This document shows positions 22,242 to 32,640 of a stretch of 64,000 nucleotides of DNA, piece by piece. This DNA is from Globodera rostochiensis. Lineage: Eukaryota; Nematoda; Chromadorea; Rhabditida; Heteroderidae. Location: NCBI GenBank assembly GCA_018350325.1, contig JAEVLN010000011.1, forward strand, positions 1,112,449-1,176,448, given 5' to 3'. Position 1 is the stretch's first letter. Every line of letters starts with the position of its first letter. Under the pieces are notes generated by a model that worked only from the letters and a program-made list of their open reading frames with translations, made no database searches and was not told where the DNA came from. The translations under genes and the position numbers were made by a program.

Positions 22242-22909
22242 CAGGCTGGAGAAAAATACCTAAGCGAAATAAAGATATTTTTGCTACATTAAATTTTTGC
22301 CTGAAACAAAAAACATCTTTTGTACTATAGTATCTTGGAATGATGAACTTTATTTGCATAAAGAGTGTTTATTTGTAAAAGTCAGTTCTTGAGTACTAAT
22401 CTTGACTCTTTTTTCACGGTTCAAGAAACTGGCGGTGGCAGTCGCAACATTAGCTTTGATCAAATCAAAAATAATGATGCTGCTATGTTGGATTGAACAG
22501 TATCATAATAAAAATAAGGAAATGTTGTTAATAGAGTTGGGAAAATAGGATTCAAACTGGGCATAGAAACGCTGAACAAATACCTAAGCAAAATAAAGGT
22601 ATTTTTGCTACAATATAATTTTTGCCAGAAACAAAAAAAAGTAGTTCCCTTTTTCGGCATAAGGAGTGTTTTTTGTAAAAGTCAGTCTTGAGAACTAATC
22701 TTGATTTTTTCACGTTTCAGGAAGCTGGCGGTGGCAGCCGCAATTACATTAGCTTTGATGAATTCAAAGAGGATCCTCGTGCTATAAATTTGGTTGGACA
22801 GTTTCATAATAATGAAATAAAAAGTCAGAAAGACTTGAAAAAAGAGTTGCAGAAAATAGGAGTCGAAATAGGCTCAACTACGCTGTTCAACTATCTAAAG
22901 AAAATTAAG
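22242..22909 (+). other. Triplicated exon-like unit, one open and two decayed, gene unknown
   Basis: The last unit (22721-22909) is a perfect-looking internal exon. It has acceptor 'cacgtttcag', 189 bp open in phase 0 (63 codons) and donor GTATTT. It encodes EAGGGSRNYISFDEFKEDPR... ending TTLFNYLKKIK, a basic helical segment with an HTH-like ending (IGVEIGSTTLFNYLKK). A second copy (22426-22598) has a stop and frameshifts. A third (about 22242-22274) survives only as its 3' end, with a mutated donor. The introns between them are also homologous. I find no start or terminal exon, so this is probably a fragment of a repeated-exon gene, possibly related in fold to the secreted HTH family. Confidence 0.5.
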
Positions 22910-23276
22910 GTATTTTTGACCCCTAAGAATGGGATTTTTGAATTCGAATACAGTTTGGTGGTGGTGTAGTGGTGAGTGGCGGTGTGAATGATTTATTTCT
23001 ACTTTCGTTGAGCTTTTTTGGTGGTGTATTTAAGTAATAAATTGTTTAAAAAATTGTCTAACATTGTTTATTCAATTTTTAAATAAAATAATATTGCCTG
23101 CAATTATTTAATACATATATTGATTTAATTTTGGCTTCGAACGATTTTAATCATTCAGAAAACCAATAAAAGCATTGGATTAATAAAGAATTGACTTTTT
23201 ATTGACAAAACTAGTTTTATTACTAAAATTATTAACATTTTCAATAATTTAAAGAATTCTTAAGGGATTGCAGGCA

Positions 23277-23516
23277 ATGAAAATTTGGTTATTAATTATT
23301 ATTTTATTCTTTACAATATATTTAATCAAAAATGCTGAAGCTGTGGGCCAAAGCGGACAAGGACCAAAACTTTACAAATCATTTGATGAAATATTTGGAA
23401 AAGGTTGGGACGCGGAGGTGCCGGAATTTACAGAAACCAAAGTTTATTGTTTCGGATTGGATTATTTGAAATTTTTCTTTTATCGATTGATTCACAATTT
23501 AAAAAAAACTCTTTGA
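23277..23516 (+). pseudogene. Secreted tandem-HTH copy with all HTH repeats deleted
   Basis: An intact class II flank and ATG lead into MKIWLLIIILFFTIYLIKNAEAV, then KLYKSFDEIFGKGWDAEVPEFTETK. After ACCAAAG the sequence jumps straight to the family's 3' flank ('tttattgtttcggattggat', as at 14693), so the frame continues through flank sequence to a stop at 23516. An internal deletion removed about 1.1 kb. In principle it could make a secreted 79-residue peptide with one FDEI motif, but more likely it is dead. Confidence 0.8.
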
Positions 23517-24001
23517 GCCCATTTTTCGCCCTTAATTGTGCCTCATAAATATTTCGGTGGTGGCTTAATAATAATTTTTTTTTGCTATTTATGGTACCAA
23601 TGTGAAAAGTAAAAAGCTGAAAGGCTATTAAGTTTCTAAGGTATACGTTTTATAAAGAAATGCTCTATTGAGATTCCGGGTCTGGGCTTTAATTTTAAAT
23701 GAAATGATTAGTAATAATTGAGGCTCACAAATCTGAGGCTTTTTCATCCAAAATGAATATTTATTGAAGCGAATTCTTAAATTAATGGCAAAATCGTAGA
23801 AACAAAAGGTTTTTTTTTGGAATTTTTGAATAATTCCTTAAGAAAACTGCAATAAAAGGCGCAAAATACAACCCATTAAAAATGAGCTTTGGTAGGATGC
23901 ATTTTTTATGTAATTTTTGGACCAATCTTCTTAACCCCATAAAAAACGACGAAGTAAAATGTGGAGAATTACTAATAAAAAACAAAGTTGGCACCAAATA
24001 A

Positions 24002-24345
24002 ATGTGTAAACCAACGCGGCTAAAGACTAAAAACTAAATAAAACTTTTTGTTGATATATTTGGAGAAGGTTTGGACGAGGAGATAAATGGCGACCCTGGC
24101 AGAAAATGCTGAAAATTGATAAAGTAACAACGAATCAATGGAAACGGGAATTTAAGAATAATGATTTAGAAATGGAGAATGATAAACAAGAACCCATTTT
24201 TGAAAATTTAGCCGCACCGGTCTCTCAAAAGACCAAGAGTTTTAAATTAAATCTACCAACGTTTGTAAATAACGAAAAAAAACGAATTTTAAAGTGAAAT
24301 GCATCCAAAAAGGGCAAGCATCACGAAATTTGGCATTTTTCAAAC
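24002..24345 (+). pseudogene. Decayed family scrap with partly duplicated tail
   Basis: The first 180 bp match the scrap at 9485-9660 and include 'ttggacgaggagataaatggcgaccctggc', a remnant of the linker seen in intact copies, then LKIDKVTTNQWKREFKNN, an HTH end. The last part ('accggtctctcaaaagaccaagag' to 'caaactcataag') is repeated almost exactly at 26873-27006. No complete gene. Confidence 0.6.
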
Positions 24346-24352
24346 TCATAAG

Positions 24353-24856
24353 TAGGGCCCGGATTTATAAGTGCTAAAAAACCCAAAATATGTATGTTTT
24401 TATGTGTTAAAAAATGCCAAAATATGTGCTAAAAATCCCAAAAAAATACTATTTTTCACAAGTTTTAGAACATTTTATACAAAATATCAAAAATAAAAAA
24501 TTTTAGGGAAAATGTCGATCTTTGTTGGTGGATTTTAGGTTCAAGAAAAAGTCATTTTTTGGGGGTGCATTTTTGAAAATTTTTAAAAATTCGATCCTTA
24601 GGGGGTGTATTTTTCGTTGTTATTGCATTTTTGTTAAGGAATTTTTGAAAAATGGCGAAATATGTGCTAAAACTCTGAAAAAGCTTAAAATATGTCAATA
24701 AATATATGCTTAAAAATACCCCCAAAATATGGTTTGATATGAGCTAAAAAGTCGCCTTAATTCAAAAATTTTTCAAAACAAATACTATTTTTGGGCTTCT
24801 CGCATGGTAAGGAATCCACGAAAAAAATATGTTAAAACATAAAAATCCGGGCCCTA
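24353..24856. mobile_element. hAT-like non-autonomous element, 504 bp, TSD CTCATAAG
   Basis: It begins TAGGGCCCGGATTT and ends with the complement AAATCCGGGCCCTA. An 8-bp direct repeat CTCATAAG flanks it at 24345-24352 and 24857-24864. Perfect ends and an 8-bp target duplication are hallmarks of hAT-type insertion. There is no transposase frame. Truncated relatives lie at 27012, 61252 and 63319. Confidence 0.88.
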
Positions 24857-25217
24857 CTCATAAGTAATTAGGTAAATGTTTAAAAAATTCGCTAACATTA
24901 TTTATTCAATTGTTTTTAATATTGCCTGTAATTTTTAAAATTTTAATTGAAACCATTTGCCTTTGAGCGATTTGACTTTTTCGGGAAAATAATTTGGTTA
25001 AAAAATCGGCTATATTATTATTCTTTTTTTAAATAAAATAATATTGCCTGCAATTGTTTAATATATTGATTTAATTTTGGCTTCGAACGATTTAATCATT
25101 CAGAAAACCAATAAAAGCATTGGATTAAGAAAGATTGTCTTTATATTGACAAAAACTATTTTCCTATTACTAATATTATTAACTAAATTTAAAGAATTCA
25201 TAAGGAATTTCTGACAA

Positions 25218-26294
25218 ATGAAATGTTGGCAATTTTCTTTAATTTCTGCAACATTTTTGATCAAAAATGCTGAATCTGTGGGCCAAAGCGGAGAAAGACC
25301 AAAACTGCACAAAACATTTGATGAAATATTTGGAAAAGATTGGGACGCGGAGGTGCCGGAATTTACAGAAACCAAAGAATGGCATAAAATGGAAACACAG
25401 ACAACAGAAGTTGAGAATAAATCAACTGATCAGCCCAATCCAAATGAACAAAGCTTTTCTGATCATTATGAAAGTTTTGCCAATAGAAAAATAAAGGAAA
25501 GATTTGATGAAATTTATGATGAAAATTGGTCGGAAGACGACAATGAATTTATTGAAGAAGATGAAGCTGATTCAACTGATCAAAATTTAGCGGATGATCT
25601 TGATCAGGACAATTCAAAGAAACATTTGTCTGATCAAAATAACTCAACTGATCAAGAAGAGAGTGTTGATGGACAGCAAAATGAGTCAAATAAATGTGAA
25701 AAAATTGAGTCAGATCAGCAAAAATGGGAAATTATTCAAAAATTCCGTGAAATAAAAAAAGAATATACAAAAAAGAGAAAATATTCCAGAAAACAACATA
25801 TTCAAATTGAAAACAAAATATCAAATGGTTTGGGGGTTGGTCGCACAAAACTGTATAAATGGATCAAAGAATTTGATTTAAGAAAAGAAACAAAGTCAAA
25901 GTTTTCTGAGTCGGAAAAACGTGAAATTGTGAAACAATTTGAGAAGATTAAAAGCAAATGTAAGCAGGCAAAATTCAACATTTCAATGCGTAAACTCGAT
26001 GAGAAAATTGCAAAAAAATTTGCCGTAGGTGCTAGCGCAATTATTCGCTGGAAGCGCAAATTTGGCCTTTCTGTCAGCAATAAATTTTCTGACGCAACAA
26101 AAATTAGAATTATGAAGAAATATGCCAAAATAAAAGGGAAGAATCCAAAAATGAGTGATTGTGACATTGCTGTTTTGTTGAATATTGCCAGGCCAACTTT
26201 AGCTGGATGGAAAGCGAAATTCATGGGCATTGTAAATGATAAACATGCTGAAGAAGCTGAATCGACTGATCATGACGACGATGTTGATGAATAG
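25218..26294 (+). CDS. Secreted tandem-HTH protein, class II, 358 aa, three-HTH form
   Basis: Intronless, with signal peptide MKCWQFSLISATFLIKNAES followed by FDEIFGKDW (the usual G before W is D) and FDEIYDENW. A Gln/Asn/Asp-rich linker (about residues 118-155, repeating DQ-N-S) replaces the Cys-pair/KRRK linker. Three HTH-like repeats follow: IENKISNGLGVGRTKLYKWIK, IAKKFAVGASAIIRWKR and IAVLLNIARPTLAGWKA. The acidic tail DHDDDVDE matches the 18371 gene. The different first HTH is shared with 33757, indicating domain swapping between family members. The conserved class II upstream flank is present. Function inferred only. Confidence 0.85.
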   Translation: MKCWQFSLISATFLIKNAESVGQSGERPKLHKTFDEIFGKDWDAEVPEFTETKEWHKMETQTTEVENKSTDQPNPNEQSFSDHYESFANRKIKERFDEIYDENWSEDDNEFIEEDEADSTDQNLADDLDQDNSKKHLSDQNNSTDQEESVDGQQNESNKCEKIESDQQKWEIIQKFREIKKEYTKKRKYSRKQHIQIENKISNGLGVGRTKLYKWIKEFDLRKETKSKFSESEKREIVKQFEKIKSKCKQAKFNISMRKLDEKIAKKFAVGASAIIRWKRKFGLSVSNKFSDATKIRIMKKYAKIKGKNPKMSDCDIAVLLNIARPTLAGWKAKFMGIVNDKHAEEAESTDHDDDVDE

Positions 26295-26566
26295 GACTGG
26301 GATTTTTAGTAATATAAAGCGTCAACAATTTATTGATCTTTCCAATAAATTTTGCTAAAAAAAGTTAATATTTGCGCCGTTTATAGCACAAAATCTTATC
26401 AACCGAAAATTTTAAGTTGAGGCGGAGAATTTCAAGCAAATAAAAAAATAATAATTTGGATGCGAAAATTAGGCATTTCATTAAGGATTTTGTCCGCTTT
26501 TAAGCCATTAGTTATTGTGACCGCTTTTGCTGGAATTTTAAAGAAATATGCCAAAATGAAAAGAAA

Positions 26567-26715
26567 ACTAGGGTTCGGACGGGCGCTCGGGTCGGGCGGG
26601 CATCGAGCGGGCGCCCGATAAGCGCACGCCCGGGCGAAAAATTAAAAAAAAGCTTGCCCGGAATTTCCGCATGGGCAAAAAATCAAAAAAGCCCGGAAAT
26701 CCGCCCGGGTTTATG
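26567..26715. repeat. GC-rich block of GGGCGC/GCCCGG units
   Basis: A run of 'gggcgctcgggtcgggcggg', 'gcgggcgcccgataagcgc' and 'cgcccgggcg', ending 'cccgggttta'. It starts 'ctagggttcggacggg', similar to the ends of other TAGGG-type elements here, but I see no matching far end or target duplication. Not coding. Confidence 0.5.
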
Positions 26716-26872
26716 TCATTATTATGCTCATTCTTTTAAATTACCATCCAACAGAATGCCAAACTACTATAAAAAAAAATGCAATATTTTAACAATTTTG
26801 GACCAATTCTCCATCAACAAAAATGACTAAAATTTCAATTTTTTTCTCGACGGCGCCTATTGGCACTGCAGA

Positions 26873-27050
26873 CCGGTCTCTCAAAAGACCAAGAGTTTTA
26901 AATTAAATCTACCAACGTTTGTAAATAACGAAAAAAAACGAATTTTAAAGTGAAATGCATCCAAAAAGGGCAAGCATCACGAAATTTGGCATTTTTCAAA
27001 CTCATAAGTAGGGCCCGGATTTATAAGTGCTAAAAAACCCAAAATACTCG
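26873..27050 (+). repeat. Duplicate of 24222-24400, including a truncated hAT-like end
   Basis: Near-identical to the tail of the scrap at 24.2 kb. It continues through 'ctcataag' into the first about 40 bp of the TAGGGCCCGGATTT element and then diverges. The element was therefore present before this segment was copied. Confidence 0.85.
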
Positions 27051-27824
27051 CGCATTCCTAAAAAGTATCATAAATTACCGATTATGTTGCAAAAATCTCT
27101 TAACAAATTGAGTCAAAAATTCAAAATTTGTTTTCCGGCGTCGCCTGTCGGCACTTTGTAATTTTTATGCCAAAATTTTGGTGAAATTTCTTAACCAAAA
27201 TCCAAAAATTTTTCCCGACGGAGCCTGTCGGCGGCTCTCCTTCACATTTAAATCGTTGGGGTGCATATTTGCTCTATGAAAAGCCTTTTCTTAGGGGTGC
27301 ATTTTAGTTTGAAGAAATTTCGATTTTTAAAAAAATTCCTCCAAAAAATTGCAATTTTTCAAAAAATACCCCTAAAAATGGATTTTGCCCATCTCCGTTT
27401 AGGGATCCCCGTTCCCCGGTTTGCTCATCCCCGAAAACAGGGATCCCGGTTTGTCCATCCCCGGTATCTCGTCCCCGGTTTGACCGGGGATCCGCCCCCC
27501 CTCCCCCCGGCTCCAACCCTAGTCCCCCCCCCCCGGCTTCAACCCTAGTCCCCACCACTCACCATTACACCACAACCAAATGCTTTGTTAAGGAAAATCA
27601 ACATTTCAGCGGTCTCAGTAACATTTTTGACATTCTTTCTTAAGGAAGATGAAATAAAAACGAAAAATGTAATTCCCTTAAAAAAATCAAAATTTTTCCT
27701 ACCCAATAATGCACTCTTACAAATGAATTTCCAAGTGACAATAATTTCTCCAAAAATCAGTTTGAGCATTTATCAATTTTTGGAAATTTTTGGTGATTAT
27801 ATTTATGTCCTATTTCCTTCCTGC

Positions 27825-28890
27825 TTTTCCAACACACCTTCATCGACGCTTTGCTCGTCCGCGGTCTGAGTGCACCCGCTGGGTGCTCAGCATTTGCATT
27901 ACAAGGCAAAAATTTCATTTCGCTTCCACGTCCAACGACCAGTCGAAGCTGTGCTCACCGTCGGGCTTCACTGTAGCATAAATTTGGGTGACTTAGTTTA
28001 TTAGGGTGAAGGAGATCTGCAACATCCGAGTCGCTCAGGAGTTCAAACGTCGGCATTCTCAGCGTGATGCTTGTCCTGACTATGAGTCTTTTAGAGCTTG
28101 GCTAGAGCACTCACTGTGTTTTCGGGGACCAACTTGCTATCGGTTCACGGACGAGCAGGTGAGCGATTACGTGGAGCTGTCCGAGCTTTAGATCGATTTG
28201 GACAAATCAACTTGGTTTAATATTGTTATTTCCTTAATAATTTATTTAAGAATAATTCGCCGATCTTTCATCCGTCCGACACCATTCCAAATTCAATCCG
28301 AAACACTTGAAACTCTTAACACATCGTTTTTGGGCCCTGCTTTTGACGAATCGGAAATTTTGGCACTGCCACACGCCGGAGAACAGGAGGAAGACCAGAA
28401 GATTCAACGAGAGACAGCACTTCCACGACTCGAACTGCCACCGCCAACACCTGAGGAATCTTCTGAAGGGTTGACATGTTTTCGGACATTTCCTCGTACG
28501 TAGCTGAATTCCAACACTGACTTGTCTTTTTTTGGCATTATAGGAAGAACACCAAAGCAGGTAGCCACTTAAAAAATTGAACTCAAGAGCTTTACCCAAC
28601 AAAAAACAGCAGCAGCAACAACAGGAGTCACGGTTTTCGCCATAGCAAACTTCAACACCGACGCGAGGTCTCATCCACGTTCGTGTACCACTACCGCACC
28701 GCAAGGGCGACGCCCATTCGGACGGCATATTTGAGACGTGTGAAAAAAATTAGGCAAAGAAAACCCAGAAAAAGACAGATGCATGACACAGATATTTGGC
28801 ACATTAGAAGAGCGCCTACGGCCGACGTCTTCATCCGTCCCTCCTCCCATTAAAGAAAAGAGTGCCAAAATTGAAATGAGATGGGCCACA
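27825..28890 (+). other. Coding-like region, multi-exon candidate, not recognised
   Basis: GC content and codon-like composition rise here. The best exon is 28005-28156: acceptor 'tttattag', an open frame with EICNIRVAQEFKRR, CPDYESFRAWLEHSLC and CYRFTDEQ, and a consensus CAG|GTGAGC donor. The preceding open stretch 27830-27975 joins it in phase if spliced at CT|GTAGCA. Further open segments lie at 28250-28498 (proline/glutamate-rich, LPPPTPEESSEG, donor GTACGT) and about 28585-28850 (basic, KKIRQRKPRKRQ, ending at TAA 28850-28852). The phases of the middle junction do not agree in my reconstruction, so exons are missing or this is decayed. No family is recognised. Confidence 0.35.
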
Positions 28891-29509
28891 ATAAAAGAGA
28901 AGCGTTATAAATGTGATCCCACATGCTTTATGTGCGATGCCATAATTCGTTAAAAAATTTTCTATTTTGTAAGTAAATTGTTGATATAAAAAAAAATCAT
29001 TTTTGGCTGCAAGTTTTTGTGTTCAGCATTTAGTCGAAAAAACCAAATTTATTTTGTTTTTTATTTTTGACCGCAAAAAAACGTTTTAAAAGCTCCTTTA
29101 AACCAAACCCGATAAATCCCGACCCCATACAAATACAAAATAAATTTTGCAAATTGTTGATAAACTAAACACCTAATGGGGTTAGTTTACAAAAACCCGT
29201 GTGACGAAATTGGTGTTTTGTTTGCCGCCGTCATTCGTTTTTAGGGTTTAAGCCAAACCTGTTAAATTTTCCAAACAAAAAAAAAGTTGCTAGGCACAAT
29301 TTTAACCTTTTTTGATGCATAATTGGAATCGGATTTATATATGTTTTAATGTTTTTTGGGGAACACGTACACGAAAAAAAGCTAAAAATAGCATTTAAGC
29401 AATTTTTAAATTTTAAAACATATTTAAGAGTTTTAGCTTAGGAAGCCAGTTTGCCAAAGTGGACATTTTATCCACATTTTATTTTTAAAAAAGGATTTCA
29501 AACTCATTA

Positions 29510-30545
29510 TAAGTAATTGTTTAAAAAATTGGCTAAAATTATTTATTCGATTTTTTTAAAAATAAATATATTGAATGTAATTATTTAATATTTTTAATTA
29601 AAAGAATTTGGCTTCGAACGATTTGATCTTTAGGAAAATAATTTGGTTAAAAAGTTGGCTAAAATGATTTATTTCGATTTTTCAATGCCTTTAATTATTA
29701 ATATTTTTAAAGCATTGGCTTCAAACGATTTGATCTTTTCGGAAACTAATTTGGTTAAAAAGTTGGCTAACATTATTTATTTCGATTTTTCAAAAAAAAT
29801 ATATTTTATGTAATTATTTAATATTTTAAAGCATTTGGCTTCAAACGATTTGATCTTTTTGGAAGGTTAAAAATTTGGCTAACATTATTTATTTCGATTT
29901 TTCAAAAAAAAAAAAAATTGCCTTTAATTATTTAATATTTAATTTAAAGCGTTGGCTTCAAACGATTTGATCTTTTCGGAAACTAATTTAGTTAAAAAGT
30001 TGGCTAACATTATTTATTTCGATTTTCAAAAAAAAATAATGCCTTTAATTATTTAATATATTTTAAAGCATTTGGCTTCGAACTTTTGATTTTTTGAAAA
30101 TAATTTCGTTAAAAAGTTGGCTAAATGATTTATTTCGATTTTTCAAAAAAAAATATTGCCTTTAATTATTTAATATTTAATTTAAAGCATTGGCTTCAAA
30201 CGATTTGATCTTTTCGGAAACTAATTTGGTTAAAAAGTTGGCTAAATGATATATTTCGATTTTTCAAAAAAAAATATTGCCTTTAATTATTTAATATTTA
30301 ATTTAAAGCATTGGCTTCAAACGATTTGATCTTTTCGGAAACTAATTTGGTTAAAAAGTTGGCTAACATTATTTATTTCGATTTTTCAAAATAAATATAT
30401 TTTATGTAATTATTTAATATTTTAAAGAATTTGGCTTCGAACGATTTGATCTTTAGGAAAATAATTTGGTTAAATGGCTAACATTATTTATTTCGATTAT
30501 TCAAAATAAATATATTTTATGTATAATTATTTAATCTTTTAATCT
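29510..30545. repeat. Eight-copy tandem array, about 120-bp unit, of the gene-family upstream module
   Basis: GGCTTC(A/G)AACGATTTGATCTTT occurs at 29610, 29718, 29838, 29954, 30074 (mutated), 30192, 30313 and 30433, spaced 108-121 bp. Each is followed by 'ggttaaaaagttggctaac', 'attatttatttcgatttttc', an A-run and 'cctttaattatttaata'. The same module stands singly or doubly 100-200 bp upstream of most class II secreted tandem-HTH genes (for example near 18226, 23126, 25077, 33611, 49343, 57095, and on the minus side near 32391 and 32527). No gene is attached directly to this array. Confidence 0.92.
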
Positions 30546-31098
30546 TTTGCAAAACCATTGCAGTCAGTTGTCGATCAGTGTTGAATTGTTGAGAGAGGAA
30601 CACTGCCCAAACCCGAATTCTAACATGTAAAAAAAATTGTGTCAAAAATCGATTTATTGTGCAGTATCATGTCTAGGCTTCGGAAAAACCCGTGCCAAAA
30701 TTCAGGCACAATTTTCCTCTAAATTGTTTTTCAAAAGAACAATTTTCTGAGGAATTGCCCTCTGAGGGAAACGACATATTGGGGCACATGGCTTTAGGTT
30801 CCGATTCAAAACGGTTAAAGCGAAGCCATAAAAGTTGCCTAAAAGGAGAGGGTACTGTTTGGTTAGATACAAATCAGGGATGGGCAAAATTTCGGCTCCG
30901 AAATTTCGGAATTTCTGGGTTTTTGGCGTTTCGGATTTCGGGTTTTGGATTTTGGAAATTGAATAATTTCGGATTTTACACCCCTAAGAATGGGATTTTT
31001 GAGAGACAAATGTGATAGACGATGTTACAACAATGAAAAAAAATACAATAATAACATGCTCGCGTTGAGTCAAGGGCTACACAGTCCTTATAGTATTT

Positions 31099-32253
31099 TC
31101 AAAGGTTCTTAATTTCTTCTTTAAATTGTTTTTTCCAATTACGTAGGCTTTCTGTTGAAATCTTTAACATTTCAGCAATAACGACATCTGGCATTTTTGG
31201 ATTTTTCCCTTTTATTTTGGTATATTTTTTCAAAATTCCAATTTTTGTTGCGTCAGAAATTTTGTTGCTGACAGAAAAGCCAAATTTGCGCTTCCATCGA
31301 ATAATTGTAGCTCTAGAAACGCCCAATTTTTTTGCAATTTTCTCATCGAGTTCACGCATTGAAATGTTTTTGAGTTTTGCCATTTTACATTTGCTTTTTA
31401 TTTCATCAAATTGTTTCAAAATTTTACGTTTTTCTGACTCGGAATAAGCTTTGTAGGGGGTTATTTGATCAAATTCCTTTTGTAGAGAACAATCTTTCTC
31501 ATCTTTGACGGCATTTTTAAGTTCCCTTTTCCATTGCCTTAGTGTGCTTCCTGCAATGTTTAAACTTTCCGCTATTTCGAAATCTCTGATTTTTGGGTTA
31601 TTTCTTTTAATTTCACAATATTCTTTCAGTTTTTCCATTTTTTCTTGTTTTGAATGCAATTTTATGCTTAATCCAACCTCTTTTTTCCAATTTTTAATTG
31701 TGTTAATTCCGACACCTATACTCTTTGAAATTTGAGAATTATTTTGATCCCATTCTTTATGAGAATATTTCCCTTTTTGCTTATATTCATTTTTCATTTT
31801 AATGAATTTTTCTACACTTTCACGCTTTTGCTGATCAGAATAAACATTTTTGCGTCTTTTTATGTTTTTTGTGTCATCTTCTTTCACTTTCTGACATTTT
31901 TGTCCAACAATGCAATCATTTTGATCAGTTGAATCAGCTTCATCTTCTTCAATTAATTCATTGTCGTCTTCTGACCAATTTTCATCATAAATTTCATCAA
32001 ATTTCTGTTTCAATATTTCATCAATATTTTTCTGATCAGAAGTGTTTTGAGCTTGTACGTCTTGATCTTCTTCTTTAACATGACGACAGTTCAAGTTTTT
32101 TGAATCATTACTTTTATCGTCCCATCCTTTTCCAAATATTTCATCAAATGTTTTGTAAATTTTTGATTCTTGTCCACCTTTGTCCACTGAATTAGCATTT
32201 TTGATCAAAAATGTTGCAAGGAATAAAATAAGAATTAATAAACAAATTTTCAT
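31099..32253 (-). CDS. Secreted tandem-HTH protein, class II, minus strand, 384 aa
   Basis: Intronless. I chose ATG at 32253 rather than the in-frame ATG 21 bp upstream because GCA-ATG-AAA matches the start of all class II paralogues. Signal peptide MKICLLILILFLATFLIKNANS. Motifs FDEIFGKGW and FDEIYDENW bracket a linker different from most copies (LNCRHVKEEDQDVQAQNTSDQ), shared with 33757 and the pseudogene at 8890. It has CIVGQKC, the basic patch NIKRRKN, and four HTH-like repeats: ISKSIGVGINTIKNWKK, IAESLNIAGSTLRQWKR, IAKKLGVSRATIIRWKR and IAEMLKISTESLRNWKK. C-terminus FKEEIKNL. All features are intact, so it is a good candidate for an active gene. Confidence 0.87.
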   Translation of the reverse strand: MKICLLILILFLATFLIKNANSVDKGGQESKIYKTFDEIFGKGWDDKSNDSKNLNCRHVKEEDQDVQAQNTSDQKNIDEILKQKFDEIYDENWSEDDNELIEEDEADSTDQNDCIVGQKCQKVKEDDTKNIKRRKNVYSDQQKRESVEKFIKMKNEYKQKGKYSHKEWDQNNSQISKSIGVGINTIKNWKKEVGLSIKLHSKQEKMEKLKEYCEIKRNNPKIRDFEIAESLNIAGSTLRQWKRELKNAVKDEKDCSLQKEFDQITPYKAYSESEKRKILKQFDEIKSKCKMAKLKNISMRELDEKIAKKLGVSRATIIRWKRKFGFSVSNKISDATKIGILKKYTKIKGKNPKMPDVVIAEMLKISTESLRNWKKQFKEEIKNL

Positions 32254-32640
32254 TGCCTGCAATTGTTTAAGCATTCTTTAAATTCTATTGAAAATGTTAA
32301 TAATTTTAGTAATAAACTAGTTTTTTTTGTCAATAAAAGGCAACCTTTATTAATCCAATGCTTTATATTTGTTTTCTTAAAAGATCAAATCGTTCGAAAC
32401 CAAATTCTTTTAATTAAATACATTAAATTACATGCAATAAAATATTAAATAATTACATAATTTGAAAAATCGAAATAAATAATGTTAGCCAAATTTTTAA
32501 CCAAATTTTCCAAAAAAAAATCAAATCGTTCGAAGCCAAATTCTTTTAAATAAAAAATATTAAATAATTACATGCAATAAAATATTAAATAGTTACATTC
32601 AATATATTTATTTAGAAAAAAATCGGACAAATAATGCTTG
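32254..32640 (-). promoter_or_regulatory. Conserved upstream region of class II genes (shown for the minus-strand copy)
   Basis: Read on the minus strand it contains two 'ttcgaacgatttgatctttt'-type modules, 'ccaatgctttatatt' complements, 'tattgacaaaaaactagttt', 'ttactaaaattattaacattttcaat' and 'aattgcaggca' directly before the ATG. The order is the same in front of the copies at 8890, 18371, 23277, 25218, 33757, 49483 and 57306. Non-coding conservation of this length among copies suggests recent common origin and may include promoter elements. Which part is functional cannot be told. Confidence 0.6.
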
